In this document: one piece after another, positions 38,985 through 50,108 of the stretch | How the letters are laid out: each line of letters opens with the position of its first letter | How positions within the stretch are numbered: the stretch's first letter is position 1 | Assembly (NCBI GenBank): GCA_916613615.1 | Contig: OU744721.1 | Span: 81,659,060 to 81,723,059, forward strand | Length of the DNA: 64,000 nucleotides | Direction: 5' to 3' | Origin: Steromphala cineraria | Lineage: Eukaryota > Mollusca > Gastropoda > Trochida > Trochidae | The notes under the pieces: model-generated | What the model was told of the DNA's origin: nothing | The model's database searches: none | The model's input: only the letters and a program-made list of their open reading frames with translations | Program-made: the position numbers and the translations under genes

Positions 38985-40244
38985 GTCCAGACTTCATTGG
39001 CGATTTGCCGTGTTGCCCTGCCCTTGGGAAGGATTTTTATCAAATAAAATCGAAAAAAGTGCTTTTTTTTCCAAGCCAAAACTTTTGAGAAAAAAAAATT
39101 TGCGATTTTATTCTTTTATCTTAAAGACCTTGCCAATGTCTAACTCTCATGTAAAAATCTTCAAATTCCCTGGCTAGGTTTTTTAGTTATCTGCATTTGA
39201 AGTTTTCGATTTTTAGATTTTGGTCAACTTTGAAAGATCACAGCAACAAAAGTATCAACGTTAGGACTTTCTTGAAATCAACGTACAAACTACAATGCTT
39301 CAGCTACATTGAGTATGAATTTCAGCTCTCTAGTGCAAGTATCTTCAGAGGAGAAGATTCCCAAAGGTGGGTGGGGTCCGGAAATTTTGACTTATCATGT
39401 AATTTGACACGTCCCATCGACCGGAAATGACTGTTCGCGAGCGATTTTATTCTTTTATCCTAAAGACCTTGCCAATGTCTAACTCTCATGCAAAAATCAT
39501 ACAATTCTACGGTGGGGTTTTTGAGTTATCTGCCCTTGAAGTTGGCGATTTTTAGATTTTGGTCAACTTTGAAACATCACAGCACGAAACGTATTTACGT
39601 TAGGACTTTCTAGAATATAAATTAAGAACTACAATGCTTCAGCTACATTGAGTGTGAATTTCGGCACTCTGGTGCAAGTATCTTCAGAGGAGAAGATTGT
39701 CAAAGGTGGGTGGGGTCGGAAATTGCCAAAAATGCACTAAAACCAAGATGGCGGCCAAACCACGTGACCTACGAATTTTCCATGATTTGGTTTTTTCCAT
39801 TATTTTTTATTGCGCATCTTTTAGAAAAAGTTTCAGGTCGCTAAGTGCATTTTGAAAAAAAAAACCATGTTAATTTTTCGAACTTGGATTCGACCTTGAC
39901 CTTTTATTTGTCGACCGATTTCGCCCAAAAGCTTACTATGGCCTCTTCTCATAGAGGGCTATCAGTGTACACAAATTTACTATAATAGCATTAGCCGTTT
40001 TGGCTGAATCGAGTTAACAAAATCCGTGGAATTAAAATAATAATAATAAAACACGCCAATAACAATAAGGATTCAGCCTGAAAGGCTGAATCCTTAATAA
40101 TCTTCGAAAATTTTGGCTTTTTAAGGATGTATTTTGCATTTCTTGGTGAAATTAGACTTAAGGAAGGGTCCTAGACGTTTTTGGCAAATTTAGACTTGAT
40201 TGGGCTCTTATTGCCATTCCAATGGATTTTGAAGGAAATTTTGC
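38671..40244. repeat. 1574-bp tandem unit, copy 1
   Basis: The unit begins with a short hairpin (GTCGCAAAGCGAC) and GGATTCAGCC. It contains a T33 run at 38949-38981 and a 339-bp internal direct repeat (about 39102-39440 and 39441-39730). It then has an (AAT)n stretch followed by the hairpin AAGGATTCAGCC-TGAAA-GGCTGAATCCTT at 40067-40095. About 140 bp of spacer complete the period. Open frames in it (39197-39430 plus and two on minus) recur only because the copies are nearly identical. No coding domain is seen. Confidence 0.93.
39102..39730. repeat. 339-bp internal direct repeat within unit copy 1
   Basis: Two diverged subunits start at GCGATTTTATTCTTTTATC (39102 and 39441). They share long blocks such as AAGACCTTGCCAATGTCTAA and CAAAGGTGGGTGGGGTC. 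The subunits differ much more from each other than the three 1574-bp units do, so this duplication is older. The same pair occurs in the other two units. Confidence 0.85.
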
Positions 40245-40518
40245 AATATAGTCGCAAAGCGACGATTACAGGATTCAGCCAAATATATGAGTGCTTGAGG
40301 CCATTTGTAGCAACTTTGGCATGATTTATTTTTTAAGGGGGGGAAAAGCTGTTTTGAGGTCATTTTTTCCATACCTACCATTTCAAGTGCACATAACTCG
40401 AAAACTTGAATTGATATCTGCCTGAAATTCTCAGAGATGACAGACAAGTAGTCAGACTGCAGGGATAAAGGGAGAGAAGGGGACAGAGGGCAGAGGACGA
40501 AGAAATATACTTGAAAAT

Positions 40519-40558
<40 letters not shown>

Positions 40559-41818
40559 GTCCAGACTTCATTGGCGATTTGCCGTGTTGCCCTGCCCTTG
40601 GGAAGGATTTTTATCAAATAAAATCGAAAAAAGTGCTTTTTTTTCCAAGCCAAAACTTTTGAGAAAAAAAAATTTGCGATTTTATTCTTTTATCTTAAAG
40701 ACCTTGCCAATGTCTAACTCTCATGTAAAAATCTTCAAATTCCCTGGCTAGGTTTTTTAGTTATCTGCATTTGAAGTTTTCGATTTTTAGATTTTGGTCA
40801 ACTTTGAAAGATCACAGCAACAAAAGTATCAACGTTAGGACTTTCTTGAAATCAACGTACAAACTACAATGCTTCAGCTACATTGAGTATGAATTTCAGC
40901 TCTCTAGTGCAAGTATCTTCAGAGGAGAAGATTCCCAAAGGTGGGTGGGGTCCGGAAATTTTGACTTATCATGTAATTTGACACGTCCCATCGACCGGAA
41001 ATGACTGTTCGCGAGCGATTTTATTCTTTTATCCTAAAGACCTTGCCAATGTCTAACTCTCATGCAAAAATCATACAATTCTACGGTGGGGTTTTTGAGT
41101 TATCTGCCCTTGAAGTTGGCGATTTTTAGATTTTGGTCAACTTTGAAACATCACAGCACGAAACGTATTTACGTTAGGACTTTCTAGAATATAAATTAAG
41201 AACTACAATGCTTCAGCTACATTGAGTGTGAATTTCGGCACTCTGGTGCAAGTATCTTCAGAGGAGAAGATTGTCAAAGGTGGGTGGGGTCGGAAATTGC
41301 CAAAAATGCACTAAAACCAAGATGGCGGCCAAACCACGTGACCTACGAATTTTCCATGATTTGGTTTTTTCCATTATTTTTTATTGCGCATCTTTTAGAA
41401 AAAGTTTCAGGTCGCTAAGTGCATTTTGAAAAAAAAAACCATGTTAATTTTTCGAACTTGGATTCGACCTTGACCTTTTATTTGTCGACCGATTTCGCCC
41501 AAAAGCTTACTATGGCCTCTTCTCATAGAGGGCTATCAGTGTACACAAATTTACTATAATAGCATTAGCCGTTTTGGCTGAATCGAGTTAACAAAATCCG
41601 TGGAATTAAAATAATAATAATAAAACACGCCAATAACAATAAGGATTCAGCCTGAAAGGCTGAATCCTTAATAATCTTCGAAAATTTTGGCTTTTTAAGG
41701 ATGTATTTTGCATTTCTTGGTGAAATTAGACTTAAGGAAGGGTCCTAGACGTTTTTGGCAAATTTAGACTTGATTGGGCTCTTATTGCCATTCCAATGGA
41801 TTTTGAAGGAAATTTTGC
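40245..41818. repeat. 1574-bp tandem unit, copy 2
   Basis: This copy is nearly identical to copy 1, with one clear difference in a purine-rich segment (GGGCAGAGG versus GGACAGAGG near 40487). Its T-run is also exactly 33 long. Confidence 0.93.
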
Positions 41819-42092
41819 AATATAGTCGCAAAGCGACGATTACAGGATTCAGCCAAATATATGAGTGCTTGAGGCCATTTGTAGCAACTTTGGCATGATT
41901 TATTTTTTAAGGGGGGGAAAAGCTGTTTTGAGGTCATTTTTTCCATACCTACCATTTCAAGTGCACATAACTCGAAAACTTGAATTGATATCTGCCTGAA
42001 ATTCTCAGAGATGACAGACAAGTAGTCAGACTGCAGGGATAAAGGGAGAGAAGGGGACAGAGGACAGAGGACGAAGAAATATACTTGAAAAT

Positions 42093-42132
<40 letters not shown>

Positions 42133-43243
42133 GTCCAGACTTCATTGGCGATTTGCCGTGTTGCCCTGCCCTTGGGAAGGATTTTTATCAAAAAAAATCG
42201 AAAAAAGTGCTTTTTTTTCCAAGCCAAAACTTTTGAGAAAAAAAAATTTGCGATTTTATTCTTTTATCTTAAAGACCTTGCCAATGTCTAACTCTCATGC
42301 AAAAATCTTCAAATTCCCTGGCTAGGTTTTTTAGTTATCTGCATTTGAAGTTTTCGATTTTTAGATTTTGGTCAACTTTGAAAGATCACAGCAACAAAAG
42401 TATCAACGTTAGGACTTTCTTGAAATCAACGTACAAACTACAATGCTTCAGCTACATTGAGTATGAATTTCAGCTCTCTAGTGCAAGTATCTTCAGAGGA
42501 GAAGATTCTCAAAGGTGGGTGGGGTCCGGAAATTTTGACTTATCATGTAATTTGACACGTCCCATCGACCGGAAATGACTGTTCGCGAGCGATTTTATTC
42601 TTTTATCCTAAAGACCTTGCCAATGTCTAACTCTCATGCAAAAATCATACAATTCTACGGTGGGGTTTTTGAGTTATCTGCCCTTGAAGTTGGCGATTTT
42701 TAGATTTTGGTCAACTTTGAAACATCACAGCACGAAACGTATTTACGTTAGGACTTTCTAGAATATAAATTAAGAACTACAATGCTTCAGCTACATTGAG
42801 TGTGAATTTCGGCACTCTGGTGCAAGTATCTTCAGAGGAGAAGATTGTCAAAGGTGGGTGGGGTCGGAAATTGCCAAAAATGCACTAAAACCAAGATGGC
42901 GGCCAAACCACGTGACCTACGAATTTTCCATGATTTGGTTTTTTCCATTATTTTTTATTGCGCATCTTTTAGAAAAAGTTTCAGGTCGCTAAGTGCATTT
43001 TGAAAAAAAAAACCATGTTAATTTTTCGAACTTGGATTCGACCTTGACCTTTTATTTGTCGACCGATTTCGCCCAAAAGCTTACTATGGCCTCTTCTCAT
43101 AGAGGGCTATCAGTGTACACAAATTTACTATAATAGCATTAGCCGTTTTGGCTGAATCGAGTTAACAAAATCCGTGGAATTAAAATAATAATAATAAAAC
43201 ACGCCAATAACAATAAGGATTCAGCCTGAAAGGCTGAATCCTT
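41819..43243. repeat. 1574-bp tandem unit, copy 3 (spacer missing)
   Basis: The third copy ends at the AAGGATTCAGCC hairpin (43215-43243) and lacks the 140-bp spacer. It differs from the others at a few bases (for example TCAAAAAAAATCG near 42188 and ATTCTCAAAGG near 42504). The T-run is again 33 long. Confidence 0.92.
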
Positions 43244-43270
43244 AATAATAAAAATCCGGATAATAACAAT

Positions 43271-43299
43271 AGGTCTTCCAGACGTAGTCTTGAAGACCT
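43271..43299. repeat. Short hairpin AGGTCTTC/GAAGACCT
   Basis: The arms AGGTCTTC and GAAGACCT flank a 13-base loop that can pair internally (AGAC with GTCT). It follows the AATAAT-type run after the array and resembles the other hairpins at unit ends (40067-40095 and 38676-38688) in layout but not in sequence. Confidence 0.7.
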
Positions 43300-44340
43300 A
43301 AATATTAGTTTGCAGCCAGACGACAGTTGGTCCCTGACAAAAACCGCTTCTAGCACATTTCACATGTTTCTAGAGTGTCTTGTTTGGGGGTCGTGTTACA
43401 CAACAAACCTATCGTATCACCATTTCTGAACTTGAGAAAATGCCTCCTTGTGAATAAATCATGCACGACTCATTTTTTAACTAATTTGAAAGTTCCGGTT
43501 ATTAGACTGGCAGTTACAACTTAACTTATCGGTCACCAAGATCAACTTACTTATCCGTGTGACTCGTCGTGTGTTATATTATTAAATCACAACAGTTCGG
43601 TTAAAGCACGTATGTTTAAGAAACGCCATTATGCTTTGAATTTCTCCTTTTTGGACATTTCGTGTGAAGAGACTGCACTCAAAGCTGCATTGTTTGAAAT
43701 TTAAGACATACATGGACAAGGGTACCACGTGCATTTACATATATGAACGCACGCCATTCCATGTTACCCGGTTATTTACCACTCTAATTAATTAGTTCTG
43801 GTTTGAATGAAACGTAACTATTATTTTATAGGGTCTATACTATATAGGAATAAAACCTAGAGAGGTAAATCAATTGCAAGGGAACTTGTCATTTAGTTTT
43901 GGCCATTGCATTTATATTTTCGATCCGTATGCGATTGTTTTATAGGCTTGTGCTCTTCTCTTCGTGTTAGTCAGTATACCGGATCTAGGACCAGTAACTG
44001 GGTCGGTTATGAAAACATTTACAACATAACTTTTTATTATAATAAAAACATAAAAATACACAAGCCCCCCCAGTGGTGAATTCTGTTTTGCATTTCGATG
44101 TTTTAAGTATTTTCAGGTTCTTGTGGAATGGGCGTATTCCAAACAGAACTCGAGGGCGTCCATCGGAAACTCCGCACGCAAGCTGGTGACAGATGAATCG
44201 AGTTTCTAAGCTGGAAAGGTCGGACTACCTGCAACTAATTAATCGTGATACCGGATCTATACAGACCTGTCGTCAGCCTTCTACACACACACCGACCTGG
44301 CAGGATCGTTAACTTTCGTCTGTCCCTCTGATCCCGACCA
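43300..44340. other. Anonymous sequence
   Basis: I see no gene, RNA or repeat that I can name. Confidence 0.4.
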
Positions 44341-44342
44341 GC

Positions 44343-44397
44343 TGACGTCACTCTTACACGTGCTGCACGTGCCCTGCGGTTAAGTCTGCACCACGTG
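44343..44397. promoter_or_regulatory. CRE plus three E-boxes
   Basis: A full palindromic CRE (TGACGTCA, 44343-44350) is followed by three CACGTG E-boxes at 44357, 44366 and 44392. Four complete palindromic bZIP/bHLH sites within 55 bp are unlikely by chance and suggest an enhancer or promoter element. I cannot assign a target gene. Confidence 0.45.
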
Positions 44398-45578
44398 ATA
44401 TGTATAACTGAAATATACAATGTACAAGTCGACGGGTAACGGCTGGCTAGTACGGCTATAAGATGGGATTCGCAGTCCTGCTCCCAATAGGCGTATCATA
44501 TTTGTCACTACACGGCACATGGACAAGAAGCTAGAAGAACGGGACGCGCCTGGTGGCGTTACGAGCAGAGGAATTGATCGTGTTTAGAATTTATCATGTT
44601 TCTCTTTTCTAACTCGTGGTAGGCTGTTCCGGTAGTGTTTTGAATTTTCACCATGTTGAACAGAAATTGACGTTTGAGAGCAGTCCCCGGAGAAACACGT
44701 TGAAGTGGTGGACAGGCAACTTGATCACTTCCGGTCATGTGCTTCACACATATATAGGCTATAGGTAGACGTCATTGTCAGACGGTGAAGAATGGACAAG
44801 TGAATGAGTTAGTGGGGAGGAACACGAGAAGAGGTGGAGAGATTGGCCAGGTTTTATAGCAAATGTAGATCTTTATCACTTTGTGCTGACATAACGATCA
44901 TTACACTTAAGTTGCAATTTATAATCCAGATGTAATACACGTATATACTGAAACGCATTGAAAACGCATAAGTAGAAAAGAACCGATTTTCAAAAATATA
45001 TTATCAAAACAATGAAAAATATCCTTGAATTTAACAGTAGCAACATCGTAGAGAACGAAGACGGCAAAACGACCAAGATACGATCGCCACAACCCACCAA
45101 TGCATCGGCAATTGATAAATCTAATAAACGCAATACATTGACATAAGTGATTGCTTGATTCAGACACTCCGCCTAAAAACAATATTTCTGTCAGAGTAAA
45201 AGATTCTGTAAAGGAAACTGCTGTATACGCTGAAAATCTAAAAATAACATTTAACGTTGTGCCAACTTTGTCAACCGAGGAACATGATAGCGCCAGGGAT
45301 AAGACTGAAGCTGGTGACGTCGAACCGAATTAATGCAATTGGATCTCGGCACTGCGCAGAGAATATCCCTTAAAACTGGAACCAATAAGATCGATCACAT
45401 CCTTGACAATGCCATGCCCAAAAGTTACACCAAGAACGCCGTATTTCCACCACCTTCGTGAAATAATGTCGCCTACTGCGAATAGCAATATCTGACCAAA
45501 GACAATGAGGGTGGAAAAGTGGAAACACTGAAAAACGCATTTAGTTTGGCGATGTTCTCGATATCGTTAGGTAGGGCC

Positions 45579-45995
45579 AAGTCTGATTAAAAGCGACCGT
45601 AGTCCGAGGAATAAAATGACAAAAACAGTGTCTCTATCGGGGCTCGAACCAGCCAGAACATCCTCTCCGTGAATGAGAGGAAACCCGGGCTGGTTGAAGT
45701 TCAAACCCCACTAGAGACAAGCCGGGCTGGTTGAAGTTCAAACCCCACTAGAGACAAGCCGGGCTGGTTGAAGTTCAAACCCCACTAGAGACTGGCAAGC
45801 CGGGCTGGTTGAAGTTCAAACCCCAATAGAGACAAGTCGGGCTGGTTGAAGTTCAAACCCCACTAGAGACAAGCCCGGCTGGTTGAAGTTCAAACCCCAC
45901 TAGAGACAAGCCGGGCTGGTTGAAGTTCAAACCCCACTAGAGACACTATTTTTACACTTTTTTTCCTCGAATCACAATCGATTTTAATCAGACTG
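45579..45995. mobile_element. About 417-bp MITE carrying a 37-bp repeat array
   Basis: The ends AAGTCTGATTAAAA and TTTTAATCAGACTG are inverted, and similarity continues about 85 bp inwards on each side (CGAGGAA, CAAAAACAGTGTCTCTA and the GGGG..GAACC..CAGCC block). GGTAGGGCC occurs directly on both sides (45570-45578 and 45996-46004) as a 9-bp target-site duplication. The termini match the MITE at 35048-35250, so the two form a family. The interior consists almost wholly of a tandem array (45687-45945). No transposase is present. TIR and TSD length could fit hAT, P or Mutator-like elements. Confidence 0.75.
45687..45945 (+). repeat. Seven 37-bp repeats with tRNA T-arm-like sequence
   Basis: Units start with GGGCTGGTTGAAGTTCAAAC at 45687, 45724, 45761, 45802, 45839, 45876 and 45913; one is 41 bp because of a CTGG insertion. 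Each contains GTTCAAACCCC followed by ACTAGAGAC, which resembles a tRNA T-loop (pol III B-box) and the 3' acceptor side. The left TIR of the host MITE has GGTTCGAGCCCC on the minus strand. There are no variable spacers, so it is not a CRISPR array. Confidence 0.85.
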
Positions 45996-46832
45996 GGTAG
46001 GGCCTGTCAATGCTGACAGACATTGAAGAAAACGTCATAGTCTTTGAAGGTCACAGCGCTGTCATGGTGTAACGATCTCAGTCTTAAGAATCTCGTTTCA
46101 TATTGGGCAAACTGACCGAGGTTCGGACACCACCCGACGTCGCCCCGACACTTTTGATGAGAAGCTGACACAGTTATATGTGTTATATCTACATGTTATT
46201 TGTTTCAAAATGTTTCTTTGCAATCTGTCTTGACAAAGAAGTTGTCATCCATATATTCCTCAGCACTAATGTCATTCTGGACAACTTCAAAAATGCCTCT
46301 CAAAGAAGTTCTTTACTCGCTGTTGATGTCACGGTATCATCTTCCTGTTGATCAAGTCCTTGAAGAGCATTTAGAAGTGGTATATAACAGTAATGTAATC
46401 TGGATAATAATGTTGTTATTGTAAAAATGAGTACTACTATGTGTCTAGGTTCTTCTTCAGTTTATAAATGAAATATGGGTATTCATAACTCGTCAGTACC
46501 TATAACGAGTAATAAGGCCAAAAACATCAAAACCAATATAAGACATGTTTTTGTGTCTCGTTCAATCAGATTTGCTTCGAAATGTCTTTAAAATATAGTA
46601 CTGGTTCAATGAAGACTTCTTCAAAGGATGTTCAATTAATCTCGATTTTAAACTCTAATCTCCATATAATGTGTTCATTCTATAAGAGGTTTATAATAAT
46701 TCATTGTTTAATCATTTCCGCTACTGGTAGTACTACAAATACTCTAAGAATTGCTAGCACTTTTCTGTAAAACATTTCCATGACAACAAATATGAAAGCG
46801 CGTTAATGAGCACGAGGGAGAGGTCTAGCTGT

Positions 46833-46881
46833 GGAATCGAACCCGGACTAATCTGAGCATACATTCCTGTCCGTCACTACA
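46833..46881 (-). other. tRNA-like pol III box, possible SINE fragment
   Basis: The minus strand reads GGGTTCGATTCC (46833-46844), a perfect B-box. A weak A-box-like TGTAGTGACGG lies 27 bases before it at 46871-46881. I cannot fold the surrounding sequence into a full tRNA. It may be the head of a tRNA-derived SINE or a tRNA relic. Confidence 0.25.
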
Positions 46882-47269
46882 CATCGCTGTCGATCTGTCT
46901 CCCCGGAGTCGGGTGATTCGGTGGCATCCGTGCGGAAATCATCGGCCAGTCAATTTTCCGCTTGAGCGAGAAGGCAGTAAGGTCGACAACACGCACGGAA
47001 AGCTCGGCTAGCCACGCCCCTCCCTGCTCGGTAAGAAGTGGGCGGTGCCTCATGACTCTCCTCCCTTCTCAAGTGCTGTGGGAAATAGATGCCTGAGCAC
47101 CCCTCCCTCTCCTACAGCACGTACAAAGCAGGTCGGTTCCCTCCCACTAGGAACAGCATATAAACATACACCACATCACATCGCACGACCCACATCAAAG
47201 CCGTGTCGATACAAGCCGTCTCGACGCGACTGCACGGTAATAAGCACGTCGTGAAAATATGAACACTTC

Positions 47270-47520
47270 TGTACAAAGTGTTTGTTTCGAATTAGCGCGA
47301 CATAACGGCAAGCTTTATCGAGAATGGGTGCAAATAAAAAAGAAAACGTTTTGAAAGTCTCATAATTACTTCCCCTACCGCCACGGTCAATTTACCGCAG
47401 GCCACATGTGGGCTTTATCGGATGATTTGCAAATTTTATGGCCGACTTTATTGATTTCGTGCAAATGTGATTTATTGACGGGACTCTTCAATACTAGTTT
47501 TGTGTATTTTATGATCCCTG
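47270..47520. promoter_or_regulatory. Candidate homeodomain-type enhancer
   Basis: In about 250 bp there are several posterior-Hox/Cdx-like TTTATKG cores (TTTTATGGCC near 47437, TTTATTGATT near 47449 and TTTATTGACG near 47472), an octamer-like ATTTGCAAAT near 47426 and CACATGTG. Motif density stands out from the surroundings. Function and target are unknown. Confidence 0.3.
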
Positions 47521-49214
47521 CACAAAGCGGGTCTGAAGATACGCGCCATTCATTGCAGACTAGCATCCATTACTTCTAGAATAACATACCGAGTACTGTA
47601 ACAGAATCCACGTGGTAACGACAACGATTTGTAGGTAGATTGTGCAAGATTCAAACCATCAGTTTACTAGAAAATAATTGTTACTGTGTGGTAATTGATA
47701 AAACGAGATTATTGTCAATGAAGCAAACAGTTTTAAACCCCCTCTATGTTGGGTTTCCGAAGACTCAGGTAACATGTATTGTCGCGACCAGATCGTTTAC
47801 TCGAACGGTCTCAACGGAAAGTCTGCAAACACGCAACGCGTATATTGCAAATGGTCAAACCATAGTTGTTAAGATGACTGTATTGTAAGCTCGGATAAAA
47901 CTCAAAACACCCTTCTTTGAATACACACTATTTCCCTTTTCATATATGGTACACGGATAAAGTATAACAAGAGGATTGGTCGACTTCCGAAATATTTTTG
48001 TCGTCTTATTTCAATGAAAAACAACATTTAATACATCCTTACAAATAGAATGTCATAGTTCTTGAAAAAAATATAGACAGCTGCAAAGCTGATCCAACCA
48101 AAATAGTCTAAATCTGAGAATGAATAATATAAAGAACGTAGAAGTAAAAGTCGAAAAGATGCATCCTCAGCCGAAAATAATGCTTATGAAAAATTCTGAA
48201 ATTCCATAAGATGTAGTCTTGCGTCCATGCCAAATTACAGTAAACAGTCTTCAAGTTTAATGTCATGAGATTTTTCGGGCATGCTAGTACATATTATTTC
48301 GAAAATAAGATGAAAAGGACAATCGACATTATGGCCAGTAGTGTTTCAACATACTATCTGTTGGGTACCATCTGTTGTATATCCTCACAACCCATCTTCT
48401 CTGGCGCTCTGGGTATCGTTCGTCGCTTCTCTTGTTGACTGCTGTAAATGAATTTTCCCAAATATATAATATGAACGACCGTGTTGACCAATGGTCATTC
48501 GGAAATTTGTAAAAGCAAAATAGCGTTGAATATCACGGAGACGATATTCTTACAGACACAATGTGCTCCATCATGACTTCCCTTGTCTTCTGGACGGGAG
48601 TTCACGGTCCACGTTTCTTTTACAGTTATGTAGTTGACCAATGATATAGCAAGTGCTTGCTTGTTTTCATTTAGATGTAGGGGTCCGGGTCTACCCCGTC
48701 CTGAACCTACCAGTAAGGCCTACTGCGTAGATGTTTCGTGAAACTGTTGGATGCAAAAAAGTTCGAATGCAATATCCCATTTGAACTCAAGATAGAAGAC
48801 TAACATATAGTCCCTGAAATTTCTTTTTACTAAAATCTTAGTATTCAATATTTGACATCAAAATAAAAAGGGAGCCCTGAACAATTCTTAATTGCAGCTG
48901 ATTTATCTAGACTTGCCAACATCGTCTAGACTTAAAAAGGCTCCTTTAATTTTTTTTTTTGCTTTAGGGTCTGGATAAAAGACGATCAAGATAGTACAAC
49001 CATTGGTTTCCTTCCTTGTATCTTTCGAGTTTGAATTCAAATCGTTGAGAAATATCTTCAGATCTGCGGCAATTCATGAGACAATCATTATGTGTTCAAC
49101 CATAGGAATGGTTCAGTTTCCTTGGTAAGGCGTGAGTTACTAACGTCATTACATGCATATCTGAAAGACTTGTCGATGTTAAAAGCATCAATTTTCTCTC
49201 CAGAAGCTTGCTAA
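47521..49214. other. Anonymous sequence
   Basis: I recognise no gene or element. Open frames such as 47640-47888 have no domain. Confidence 0.4.
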
Positions 49215-49795
49215 TGCCCCCCGTCCACCGAACCGCGACCGATATGCGACAGAGTACGATCGCCGCGATCAAGCCGGTCGCACTGGTCGCAGACATAAAT
49301 ACTAGCAATTTTAAAAAAATATGATTTTGCGGTTCCACCAAGCCGGCTATACGATCCCACTACGACCAAAAAGTGATTAATTTCTTTTTTTTCCGGCGAG
49401 CACATTGAGACAGAGTTGAGACTGATTCGAATTGCAGTATAGATCTCATGTCGGTCTCAACATAGTCGTACTGAGATACGACAGAATTGGCGATTTTGCA
49501 TGCGAGTGGTTAGGATCACCGCGACAGTTTCGACGATTGCCATACGATCGCCATACGATCGCCTTACAACCAACTTGCGACTAGTGAGATAGCTTTTGCA
49601 ATCGAGTGCGACCACATTACGACAGTTGCGAGTCGTGTACGACTCAAGTACGACCATTGCGACTTTTCACAAGATCGCATTAAGACATATGCGACCTCGA
49701 CACAACCTTTTCACGACAGATCGGGCCCAAAGTATAAAAAGGACTGCGACCACCTGCAATCATGGCATTCGGAGTTTGACTAGCATACAGATAAG

Positions 49796-49972
49796 ATGAA
49801 AAATGAAATGGCCCTGGTAGTTGCTCTGGTTTCTGAAACCAGACAAGAACTACAGTATATCGGCGACTACACCTTACTCCTTAGCTATGATGAGACACCA
49901 TCAACGAAGGAGAAGGAGGCGTCGACGGCATGCGATTTGGGTATGGAGGCTGTATGTCTAAGTGAGAGGTAG
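49796..49972 (+). CDS. 58-residue N-terminal remnant, possible transposase start
   Basis: ATG at 49796 lies about 60 bp after TATAAAAA (49733-49740), a good TATA distance allowing a short leader. The predicted peptide begins MKNEMALVVALVSETRQELQ and continues to an acidic K/E-rich end before a stop at 49970. The first part has a helical, Harbinger-transposase-like N-terminal look, but no catalytic residue is present. From about 49881 the frame overlaps the antisense end of the minus-strand frame, which is probably read-through into the partner gene after an internal deletion. Confidence 0.4.
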   Translation: MKNEMALVVALVSETRQELQYIGDYTLLLSYDETPSTKEKEASTACDLGMEAVCLSER

Positions 49973-50108
49973 ACGGCCCGACCACGTCTTTTTGTGTATT
50001 AGACCTCTCTTCTAAGACGGGTGTAGCTGACCTCTGGTCACCTTCTTTTGATGTCACACGAGTCGGCTGATTAACTTTCTTCCGAGTTGTTCTCTTCGTT
50101 CGACCCAT
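49881..50108 (-). CDS. 75-residue basic N-terminal remnant, possible DNA-binding partner protein
   Basis: ATG at 50108 follows a minus-strand TATA box (TATAAAAA, about 50204-50211) by about 95 bp. The peptide starts MGRTKRTTRKKVNQPTRVTS, very basic and able to act as a nuclear or DNA-binding tail. It ends in a proline/serine-rich segment (PYPNRMPSTPPSPS) and stops at 49881. In Harbinger elements a Myb/SANT-like protein accompanies the transposase. No SANT fold is visible here, so only the N-terminal tail could remain. Confidence 0.4.
   Translation of the reverse strand: MGRTKRTTRKKVNQPTRVTSKEGDQRSATPVLEERSNTQKDVVGPSTSHLDIQPPYPNRMPSTPPSPSLMVSHHS

Larger units (their letters stand above)
45151..46078 (+). 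pseudogene. Coding-like degraded sequence split by a MITE
   Basis: Plus-strand coding-like runs appear in different frames. The first (45151-45333) reads DSDTPPKNNISVRVKDSVKE and beyond. The next (from about 45334) includes LDLGTAQRISLKTGTNKIDH and NAMPKSYTKNAVFPPPS, then stops. A third, before the MITE, includes FGDVLDIVR. Another, after the MITE, includes LSMLTDIEENVIVFEGHSAV. Frameshifts and stops separate them. Composition and the mixed charged/hydrophobic pattern look protein-derived, but I recognise no family. The MITE at 45579-45995 inserted into it. Chance open frames are the main alternative. Confidence 0.25.

Noticed and set aside
39197..42578. Repeated 77-93-codon frames conserved at 1574-bp intervals
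   Set aside because: Conservation equals that of the whole unit, including its homopolymer runs; no domain or codon bias is seen.
45687..45945. Possible CRISPR-like array
   Set aside because: Units are contiguous with no unique spacers, and the setting is a eukaryotic MITE.
46833..46881. Functional tRNA gene on the minus strand
   Set aside because: Only a good B-box is present; acceptor, D and anticodon arms could not be paired by eye, so it is listed only as a tRNA-like fragment.
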